Below, in pieces: positions 34,902 through 45,900 of a DNA stretch of 64,000 bases. Source of the stretch: Lingula anatina (Eukaryota; Brachiopoda; Lingulata; Lingulida; Lingulidae). Location: contig NW_019775624.1 in NCBI RefSeq assembly GCF_001039355.2, forward strand, positions 150,768 through 214,767. The letters run 5' to 3'. Below the pieces are notes generated by a model. The model did no database searches. It saw nothing but the letters and a program-made list of their open reading frames with translations, and was not told the DNA's origin. How positions within the stretch are numbered: position 1 is the first letter of the stretch; every line of letters starts with the position of its first letter. Made by a program: the position numbers and the translations under genes.

Positions 34902-34909
34902 TGACGTCA
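34902..34909. promoter_or_regulatory. CRE-type palindrome upstream of SLC43 copy B
   Basis: A perfect TGACGTCA (CREB/ATF site) lies about 90 bases before the start codon. In copy A the aligned bases read CCGACGTATATTT, so the site is destroyed there. Confidence 0.4.
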
Positions 34910-35214
34910 TATTTGCTCCGTAACACTAGTCCCGCGGCCATGCTGGAGGGAATGAACGACGGGGAAATAGTAGCGGTAATATAGGTGAACCAAATAAAAT
35001 AAAATAAACTTCATATCGCGATCAAGTACACCAAAGGGAAAAGGATATATACAAGCTGAAGCTTCAGCTGATCAGCAGGATCGACCAATATGAACTCAAG
35101 ACAGTCATGATGCCTTACAACCACATTTTATACTCGGATAGACCTTAACATTTGCTGTAACATGTTCTGTAACATATGACAAAAGTGAATGAATATAATG
35201 AAAACTTATAAATC

Positions 35215-35220
35215 TTTATT
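35215..35220 (-). other. Candidate polyadenylation signal of the adenylyl cyclase gene
   Basis: AATAAA on the minus strand about 1.8 kb after the stop codon. An ATTAAA variant inside the MITE at about 36908-36913 would give a much shorter 3' UTR. Neither can be preferred from sequence alone. Confidence 0.3.
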
Positions 35221-35271
35221 TACATTTTAATATTTATAACACAACCTTTTGAAAACTGAACCGCAAACAGT

Positions 35272-36765
35272 GCATGTACGAGTACATGTATATATACATG
35301 TACGTATGACTACAAACAAATAAACAACATCGTTTGAATAAACGCGCAAAAATATATTTTCTTAAACTGTGTATTGTAAAACGAGCATTTGCCTAACTTT
35401 AAGACAGAAGCCCCTGATTTAACAGAAGCCCTCTAATACCCTTCATACGTAAGTAGCAGCCCTCTGAGTTTACTGAGTTGCAACTAACATGTTGCAAGAT
35501 TGATGCACAGTCGTTTTTTGCTGTTTGGAATCCATTAGCAAATTATAAGGCCTGATGCAAATTTGCAGCGACTTTGCAGCAACTCTGCTGCTATACTTCT
35601 GCAAACTACAAATCCCTCTTGCAAACATGCAGCAAATTTGCTGCAATATGGCTGTAAATTAGCAGCAATAACTTTTTTCTTGGGAACTCCCGCAAACTTA
35701 TTGCTGCACACTTTTAGTTTGCGGCAATATTGCTGGAATATTGCTGCAAACTTCTCATTTTGCTAAGGGATGCCCCAGCTTCAATAGAAGCCCGTTTTGC
35801 AAGAGACCAGCTCCAAATACCCCTAATTTCAACAGAAGTGGGGAACACGATCATATGAAATACGACAATTTTTAAAAGCTGGCGTTCGTGTGCTCTGCAC
35901 TATATAGTTTGACTTAAATATATAGTGACATTTTCATAGTTACACTTTCACTTTACGAATTTATGGTATATACCTCTAAGAAAAATTTAAACACAATGAG
36001 CCGAATTGAGGGCAAATACCCTAAATATCTGAAGACCAATGTCCTTGAATTTAAAAAAAAAACAAGATACAGTGTACAGCTACAGTGCACGTATGCTACA
36101 CATATGCTATAAGAAGACTTTAACCATACGGCCTTTGTCAATATACGTTGGAATGTAAAAATCACAACAAATCCACTAACAAACACGTTAACGGTTCGGA
36201 TTTAGTTCCATCATTTATGAGTGCTTAAAGTTCTCCACAGCTGGCACTCAAATACTGTTTCAAAGAAATCCGACATTGGTTGTAAAAATTACTATGAAAA
36301 CGAGACTTCTGTGTGGATAGTGACATTATGCTTAGTATCACGTTACCGTTGTTAGAAGACGAGTCTGAAAAATGTTCGCTAAATAATTAATATATAACAT
36401 GCAAAATATCTTTTTTGTCTCTTTGGCATTTACAAATATCACACAATATCAAAATATTTACATTCAAGTTATCACATATATGCTTATATCTTTAAAAAAA
36501 CTGTGGTCCGAGAAGCAAGTTACTACAGTGTACTCTCAAAGTGGACCGATCCAGTTAAAGTGTACCGCTAGCTGTGAAAAGGGTCTTAGTGTATCTTATC
36601 TGCGTCAGACATGACTTCGCTCTGTACATTTAGATGCAGATTCCCAATAAGCCCTCCAACTGCCACAATGAAAGTTTAACTAGCGGCTGTTTGTACATGA
36701 GATCCTCTGTCAATTTTGAACCAACATAAGACAAAGTTAATGACTGGTTCGCCTCGAAGACAACA
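35272..36765. other. Probable 3' UTR / downstream DNA of the adenylyl cyclase gene
   Basis: No coding frame is supported. At 35545-35765 the motif TTGCAGCAA / TTGCTGCAA and variants recur at least ten times on both strands, in phrases such as GCAAATTTGCTGCAATAT. The rest is AT-rich without recognisable features. Confidence 0.45.
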
Positions 36766-36954
36766 CTAAGGCCGCATTTAAAACAGCGGACTAACTAGTC
36801 CATGGATCAAATATGGCGACCCACTTAAAAAGCTTGCCGCCTTATCCCGAAATAGAATAGATTCCCCGCGGGGGTTATGCAACAACCAGTCAGGTGGGTC
36901 GGCCATATTTAATCGGCGGACTATTTAGCGTGCAGTTGTGAATGCATCCTAAGA
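36766..36954. mobile_element. Palindromic MITE (TAAGG-ended family), copy 1
   Basis: The left end CTAAGGCCGCATTTAAAAC and the right end (complement CTTAGGATGCATTCACAAC) form inverted repeats. Inside, GGATCAAATATGGCGACCCA is mirrored by GGTGGGTCGGCCATATTTAA. Same family as 49815-50015. It begins 43 bases after the adenylyl cyclase stop codon, within its 3' UTR. Confidence 0.65.
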
Positions 36955-36997
36955 CCTCTACGGTTATCTTTCTCTTATAGTCTCCTTAAAACATGTG

Positions 36998-39900
36998 TTA
37001 TAATGGCGGAAGAGCATCAGCTTTCCCGTTCATCGTTCCGGAATCTAAAGCCGACGTCAGGTCAGTCTGTTTGCCCTCCATGAAGAAGGTGAGCAGTTCG
37101 CCCTTCCCTTTCACTTTCACCATGCCGCGTTTTTGGAACGTGAAACCAAATTCCTTGAGGATGAGCATCGTGTCTTCTGTCACCTGTGAAAGATATGAAA
37201 AATGGTTTTATTTAAGAGTATCAAAACTAATTCTCAAGAATAGTGAAAGCTTAATTAGCTGAATATCATAGCCTTTTTTACTATGGGGTGACGTACACTG
37301 TAGAATATTCATAAGATTTTTAATGGCGAAAACTGAAAAAGTGCTGCCCCCTGTCTGTAGATATTGGTACATTTTACCTCCCCATCCCTGCGGAGATCAC
37401 CGTCTCTGCGTCTGATGCAGACAATCTCTTTCACCTCATGATTGTGGTTGTTATCGAGAAGCAATTACACAGACTCATCTATCGCAATCAAGTGCTTCAT
37501 TACATTCAGGGACCAGTTTTACAAAATACACAGTACCTTTTAAGATCAAAACTACTTTCGCCATTTGTGTTTGACTGGAAAAGGGTATTTGCAAGGGATA
37601 TCCTTTGACGAAAACTGGTCGTGATGTGAATTGGTCGTGCAAAACGTCAATTTGATTATTCTGTGTGCAAGTTAATTCAGTTTTAAACGTGTCTGTACTC
37701 TGTATGAACTCACTCACCTGAATGCGCCCAACTTGTCCCGTGGAGTCCATACGGCTGGCCACGTTCACAGTGTTTCCCCAGATATCAAAGTGAGGCTTCT
37801 TCGCTCCTATTACACCGGCGACTATGGGGCCGTGATGTATCCCTACGAGAGAAAAATTAAACCATTCATAAACATAATTGCAATTTAAGTCACAAATACA
37901 TTAATATTTTCATTATATCCGTGTTTCATATTTCAGCTGTTTTACTCATTAATAGCAAAGATTAGTTTAACACCAAGGAAAAACAGAATTAAATACAAAA
38001 TATTGAAGACGATTACGCATTTTGCTGCTGAAATATCAACGAAGATCACACCATAGATCTAACATTCTTTTGAGAAACATCGACCCTGGCCAATAAGACC
38101 TTTGACCTCCCTTACCTATCCGAAGTTTGAAGTTATTAAAAGACTGTTGGTTTATGGTATCCAGCGCCTCTTTCATTGCAAACGCGAAGTCAGCAAGCGC
38201 CGCCAGGTGGCCCCAGATCTCCTTGACGGAAGTCCCCTTCGTGTGAGATTTTGCGTGATTTATACCACTTGCCGCCATATATGTGGAACCGACAGTCTTT
38301 ATCTTGATAATATCTGAGAAACGTGGCTCGTTCAAGAGCTGTAATAAAAAGTAAGTGTTTTACTATGATGTTTAAGTTTTTTATGTTCTCTTGTTTTATT
38401 GCACCTCCAGGTTTAGGCATTTGATATTTAATAGTGAAACTGAACGAAGTATAGGTTTATGTGAAATAATGTACCAAACAAACTAAAATATATGGTTGAT
38501 AATTGTTGCACTTGTTTAGCTACCAATATCATTTAATGGAGCCTTTTGTATCTTATCATGATCAATTATGGCCATTTCATGTGTATTCGCCAAAACGTTG
38601 AATATGTTTAAGGAATTTTACCCATACGTGACCTTTGCTCACATGAATACAATTGGCTAATTAAGTTTCAAAATTTTGACTCAGAACGTACCTCATCATA
38701 ATCTGAAATAATCTCATTAAGGAAACGAAAGCATTCTAGTCCGTTGTTATTAACGGCGTCCTCCGAATAGAAGTCGTTGAAGTTGGGGCACGCTGCAAAT
38801 ATCACAGCTGTGTGTTCATACGCCTGACTATATAGTTCCTGAAAATAGTAAGATTATTGCGTTATTTCATACGACGACGTTATCTGCCACTTATCATCTT
38901 TTTTTTTATTCTTTCAGGTTTGTAAAACATGACTTTGTTAGCTAAAATTTTAGCTTAAAAATAAGTTTCAATCTAAAATCCTTTATTTAAAAAAAGGACC
39001 AAGGCTCGCGTACCCCGTCGCTTCTCTTATTTCCAAGAAACTCGACTGCCACGTGCGCGGGAAGAATGTTGTACACTAAAGTCTCGTTTTTCTCGCGGAG
39101 GACTGTCACCATCTCCTTTTGTTCTTCTGCCTCTTGTTTCCATAGATACAGTTTCCTAGACATTTGATCAGCCTGGAGCAATGGTAAAATAAAGAGTAGA
39201 CCTATATCATCGTCAAAATAAATGGAATTCATCATCGATCAAATCTGTTTATTGAAAAGCTTCATAATAACCGTCGCATTCATACCGGTAAAACGCTATA
39301 CTCAACATGCTTCGTTATTCTAAAAGAAGAGGCGACAGAGTGAGTACAATTGAAGTGGATAACATTCCTATATACAGGATAATAAAAAATCTGTGTAATT
39401 ATTAAAGTCTTCACTGTTTATCTTGCACGACAACTGCTTTGTGCTGTCTTAAGCTATGTAATGTTCAGCGCTTACCGAGCGAGAAAGAAACGCTGCTGTC
39501 AAGGCAACAGCTCCTATTGTTGCAACCATCAGATATTTTGTTGGCATCAACACACCGCTGTAACAAGAAGACATATCATTTTAACTTCATTTCTTTGTTC
39601 CTCAGAATGAAATTTAATTTAAAACTCATTTCGTTTTAATTAAAGCATCCAATCATTTTTCAAGGAACTGGAAATGACAGGGGCAAGCAAATAATAACAT
39701 TTCATTTCCAGAAAACCCTTAAACTCATAATTCGATCACTCTTATTTATTACTTTCTCACTTAAATCTGAACAATAACAAGATGCATTGCTATGAATGCA
39801 CAACAGAAATTGGCATTGTGCGCATAAAGAAAGAAAAAAATTAAATCTGAAATCGGGGCAAGAAAGCATATTTATATGGAAGCATGTATGTATTAGTCTA

Positions 39901-42900
39901 TATGGCGGCCTATGCAGTTACGTATGCAAATGTTTAGCACGCGAAAAAAAGCAGCAGGAATTATTACTATTCATATTTGTACTATATTATTATTATTTAT
40001 GAACATACTTCCATACTTACCCATAGGAGCCAAGAAAGCTGTCTACCTCATCAAAAGATGTCGGAATCACAACCAGATACATAACACAATGAACGGCACA
40101 GACCGCTATAATCAGGATAATTTTGACCAGGAAGTTGATCTGGGTCAGCAAGGTCGTTCCCATGACAACCATGATGCCGAAGTCCATGAAGTAAGAGGGA
40201 TACTGGCAATAGGCTGTGCTGGGGTTGAGCTGAGTGGTGTTTGCCGTAAAGTTGTCCGTGGTAGAGCAGCCAAGCTGTCAAAATAAATAATTTTTTTTAT
40301 TCATTTTCTCAAATTCTCATTGATACTTAAATATATGAATAATAAAAAATTATCATAGCAATTTTCATCGTAAGACATAAGGGATATGCATGATTTATTG
40401 TCTTAAAGAGTAATATATAATTTTCCTGAAATTCAAAATAATTGAAAATAATAATAAGTATTTTCTTAAGATAATGAAAGACATTTCTAGTTTTGAAGCA
40501 CTTTCACTTCTAAAACGAAGTAGAAAAGAAGAATAAAACGAAGTAGAAAAGAAGAAAAATACAAATAAAACTTTTCAAACAAAGTGTAAACATAACCAAG
40601 GAGTTATATCTGTTATAACTCCTTGGCATAACTTACCATATCTATAATATCGGCTGCAGCTAAAATAAGGACTGCAAGACTAACCCAGAATATCCGGAAC
40701 CAAACGGTTACCTCGATCCAGTGAGCAAAGCGAACCAAAATATTTGGAAATTTCTGAAAAATGATTTTAAAAAATAATTATTGTCATCCATGGCTATAAC
40801 TCTTCTTATGCATACAAATGACTATAAGCAAAGGAAAACACATATAGACTTCAAGTATTTAAGGGAAATATCATATAGGCATAAGTTTATATATATATAA
40901 GAATTACATGTACAAGCACATGCAAACTGTCCTAAAGGGGTATCTCTACATGTCCTGCTCCCAGTAAATGTCTCAAATTTCTAAAACAAGAGCTAATGCA
41001 TTTTCTCTATTCAAGTCATAATAATGGTGGTGTACGTCCTACTTATTTATTTATTTATTCGTTTATTTACCTTAATGTCTGCTGCGAGACTTATCAATGA
41101 CATAATTACCAGACACACAAACACCACGGCAAACGTCAAGAATGCATTGACGTTTCTGAAATAGATAATGAGCAATTTTATCATTGATTGTTTGCCTCTC
41201 TCAAATACAAAATAGCCTATCTGGCTGTTTAACGACTCAACGGTTGCAAAATAATGAATCAATGAAACAAAAGTAAGACAATAACTCTAATTTAGTGGAA
41301 TTCCACAGACCAACAAACTCAAAAAGTTGCAATCATGAGATAAAAGACAAACTGTTGACAACGAACTCGCTGGTGATATTAGAGAAGGGGAGGGGGGGCA
41401 CAATGCTAAAAATATGAAATAGTAAACAGGGATAATTAAACTCCCATGTGTAGGACACAGCAGAGGATAAGAAATCGCTTGGTATTGTCTGGTTTCACTT
41501 TTTTATTTTCTTATTCAGATGGGGAGGGGGAGCATTGGCCATGGCACTTGTCCTACCCCCCCCCCCCAACACGCTCCCCCACCTCCACCCCCGTTTCTCG
41601 GAGCCGCCATTGTATTCTTTATGTACGTGACCTACCTAGGCAGTACCCAAAGCTGAGACAGGAAGCACGCTAGCAGTATAAGGCAGGTGCTGGTCAGGGT
41701 GACGCCACTGTGTTTGCCCCTGTTACTTCCGTATTCCTTCTCCACTTCCTTGTCCTTGAACCAAAGTGTGATGCGGTTGAGTCGTTTGGACATGTGCCTA
41801 AAATGATATTTAGGAATAAAACGTCGCTGAATCACGTCATAATATGATGCACTGTGACGTAAATGATTCGCGTTGAAATATGACTTCTTGTTTATCTAGT
41901 CGTTTTAATAACCTCTCGACCCTCACGGTAGCTCAGATGAGAGTTTTGTGTGTGCGCCGGAGCGAAAGCACCACTTTCGCCGAGAAAACATTATCAATCA
42001 TCATGCATTGTGTACTATGTCAAAATATTAGGAACAAACCATATTTCATGATCTTCAATATGCTTTTCTCTAAATTAACTGCGTAATAGGGCATAAGGGA
42101 CGCAAAAGTTAAAGATATTGCACGCTCGATATCAGTTGCTTTTTATTTCCAAGCTAGACACACTGCCGGTAATTTAGACAGAGCGTGCAATTGCTCTGTC
42201 TGAATTTCCACAGAACAAAAACATACGTCAGCAGCCTCAAACCTTAATCGATATTTCACTTTATAGTCCGTCCCTATTGTTTAATAGCTTAACGGTAATG
42301 TCTTTGGAAAAACAAAAAGGTTTTGTACTACTGCAAAAGATAAACTATCCACTTTAGAATGGTCATACTGCATGAAACCCGAGTTCCCATCCATAAGGGG
42401 GCCTCGTTTTGGCATTCAACAATTGAAAAGTTTGTTACTGGGTTGTTAGACAAACGAGACATACGGGTCATGAAAAGCCTCTGCCGTTTTCAGTAACCTT
42501 CACTAAATACTGCAAGCTCAAGTGCCTTTAAAGGAATAAAGGGATAATGACTGTTCGTTTTGGCCAAAAAATGAACTTTCCTGGAGTAAACAACAATTTT
42601 CCCATACTTCACAAAGGTGAATGAATCCATTTCTACATTCAATGTAAGTCGCTGTTTTTTTTTTGTTTTGTTTTTTTCTAAAAAGTTTTTTTATTTGTAA
42701 TAATCTCTTAAGGGATTATTACAGGGTTAAGCCATCTATGGAGGTCACGTGGTCCGATGACAAGCTCAGATATCAGAATAATAGCTATAACTGCCGTTTT
42801 TGTGGTGAAACAGAATATATTATATTTCTATGAGTTGTTTATAATGTTTTTATTGTGAAATATTGATCTCATACGAAGAGGTATTATCCCCTTAAATTTA

Positions 42901-45900
42901 AATCATGTTACTGGAAACAGCAGAGCTATGAAGAAAGTAGAGAGGTGAATTTCCAGGGAATTTTGAACCTCAGAGTACAGTTGTAAATGCTATGTATTCG
43001 AATACAGTGCTTCGGGTGTTGGTCCTCATCTTATAGGATTTATGTAAATTGATAAAATGAAGGACCAATTTTAACTTACGTCGAATCATCTCTTTCTACC
43101 AACGCTTCATATATATGTTGATTACTGTCGACATCGTTCTTTTCTACATCAGAGTCGCCAGTAGTTTTCGGCTCGTTGTCTGACGTCACTCCATCAGCCA
43201 CGTGACCATTTGCAGCTCCGTTTGAAGCGTCGAGAGTGCCCTCCGGATACTGGAATACAAAGGTATTTTGTCATAATAATCCAAAATTCAAGTAATTGTG
43301 TCTGGTGCCTAAAAATTGGCTCTTCCAGCCGAAAAACATTTTTAGTTTCAATTGTACTGGTGCATGGGCGCTATTTTGAGACAAGCTCAAGTCATATCAG
43401 CTCACTTCTACAGTAGAACAATGCACGGGAAGTTACGTCAATAGTTATATCACTTCCCTATTCATGGTAAACAATTTCAAACCAGTTTGGTCAGCAGACC
43501 TATAAAGAACTTTTGCCATATATCAGAAAAGATGTCAGCGTGGAATTTGATGTTTGGCAGTGAACTATACTATATTTCAAAACCATAGATGGCGCCACGC
43601 ACCGGCTTCAGAACCGTTCCTACAAGGTAAGTCTTAATCCCAGCTTGTTTAATGGCCTCCTCTCTAGTGTCGCCCTCTCCCGGCTCAAGCTCAAACTCAC
43701 CATCTAGAAAGTCTGCAGTAGACTGTGAGATGTGGACGCGTCTGAAAAAAAAGTAGCATTAATAAATACATTAAGAAAGATAAAACCGAATGGAAAGTTT
43801 AACTTGGTTCTCATTTAAAATTGACATTTGTTACTACATCTTATGGTCCATACCTAATGAAACTATTGTTCTACATAGATAGATCCAACTCCGCAGGGAT
43901 TCTCGCTGAATGCAATCTGATTAACAGATAAACCACGCCTCCTCCTGTCGTTGAGATGAAAACAGGAAACCTGGTGATTACACGATTAACGGTACGTTTG
44001 GAACTAAAGGAGGCGTGGTAGTCTTCTATTTTGGTTGCTCTCAGCGAGAGTCCCCCTGGAGTTGGTTCGATCTATGTAAAACGATTGTTTCTTTTGGAAT
44101 GAGCCTTAAAATCTGAAATCGCACACATCGCATAAAATATCCATCGGTTTTTGCTTTGAAAGTTTATTGGATAATGGCGGCCTAGGAGCGTTCGGAAAGG
44201 CACCCTACCAAACTAGAAGATATCAATCCATGATCAAGATTCCGGTGTCATTATCTTGAGGCCAGACACCACAAAGCTCAGAAAGGAAAACATGTATAAC
44301 AGACACACCACGAGTCAGTGAGGTATAGAAGTATGTGACATTTAGCTAACTGTCGGTTCGTGATATGTGACGAATAACGTTGCCACGGCGGTTGGCTTGA
44401 ACAAAACATTCATACGTGATAAATCACGCATTCATCATCATGCCTGAGTTGCGTCTATCCGAGATACAGGGTTTAGTACTTTTTTGTACTTTAGCGTAGT
44501 TTCACATCCATTTTAACAGTCGTGGCATCTATTACTGAAGTGGCAATTCGAATACAGTGACCTTATGTTTTACTATTAAAAAATTAAAGAGACGCGCATA
44601 TAACACCCCTGACTTACCCTGGAACGCCGCCAGACTCCATTTTGTTTGCCATTTGGACGTCTTTTCCCAGCACGTCGAACTGCCACTGCTTCTGGCCAAT
44701 GACGCCTCCCAGGACAGCCCCGGTGTGGATACCTACACGCATGTTGACGTTGGTCTTGGTGCGTTCACGAACTTGACTGAAATTTGAGATTAAGTACTAG
44801 AAGTTTATTCGTTTCTAACGCAGTAGCGTTTTTTTCTTTCAATATTTCCAACAGTTATTATCATTTTTCGTGATTTTGTTATTATCATCATTATAATAAT
44901 TATTATTATTATTATTATTGAAAGAACTGGGACAAATGAAGGTAAACGGATAAAGAAAAATGAGAAAGAAAGTAAACCTTAAATCATCATTATAAATTGC
45001 GTAAAATAGGCCTAACAGATTTTCTGCCTTCAACTGCACATTTTCCCTTAGCTTCTCTTGCTCTCAGACCACAGGGTGCACTTATAGTCTTTAAAAAGTT
45101 GATGTATGGCACATGATCTAATTTTTAAAACTACTCTAGGAGCCCCTGACATCAGAGGGTATGTTTTCTAGCTTATCCTGGAAATTTTACTACTAGCAAA
45201 AACAGGTACTTACGCAATAGCGACTACCACACTAAGGCCCATGTGGACGGCTAGTACCGCGTGATCAGGGCGGGGTGTGGGTGCGCCACTGATGCAGTAG
45301 TAACAATCCCCAAGGATTTTTATACGAAGCTGATGGTATTTCTGAAAATAAACCAAACAATAGTTTTACTTTTTGTATTTTCATAATAATTATTACAAGT
45401 ATTATTATTTACTTTTTCTTTTATTTATGTTATTTTTAATATTTTTATTCATTTTATTTTCATTTACGTATTAAAAATTACCATCCTTTTTTTTACCTTT
45501 TGATGCAAGTATATTTCTCATTTTTCCTTTATTTAAATTAACTGCGTGTCACTTTGTTACGCCGTGTGGTGTCACAAAAAATTTTGTGACGTAGTGTGAC
45601 GTCACGTTGTTGCGGGGACTTACCTGAGAAAGTTGGTCAAAGGTGGCAAAGAGCTGGTTCAAAACGGAAACTAACTCGGGCGCTGTGACAGCAGACGACA
45701 TTGCTGTGAAACCCACGATATCAGCAAAGAGAATACTATAAAAAAATCAAAAAGCAAAAAAAAAAAAAAAAAATCAGAACCATTATTGTCATCACAGTTG
45801 TGAAAATTACTACGTAAAGTTGCAACCTTGAAGACAGTAACATGTGGATGCAAACAAGAGACGAATTCCCTGACATCTTTACCTAGCAATTGTTGTTCCA

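Larger units (their letters stand above)
24491..35271. repeat. Segmental duplication, right copy (carries SLC43 copy B)
   Basis: Partner of 11481-21674. It carries the complete SLC43-like gene and the three-level transposon nest in intron 3, and lacks the LINE and the P1 hairpin. Its right end coincides with the likely 3' end of the adenylyl cyclase transcript (AATAAA on the minus strand at 35220-35215). The corresponding 165 bp block at 21510-21674 in the left copy therefore looks like a duplicated tail of that gene. Confidence 0.85.

Noticed and set aside
40590-40625. Short palindromes such as AAGGAGTTATA-TATAACTCCTT (also at about 22236 and 4899)
   Set aside because: Inverted repeats of 10-12 bp in AT-rich DNA; no terminator role applies in a eukaryote and no family boundary is visible.
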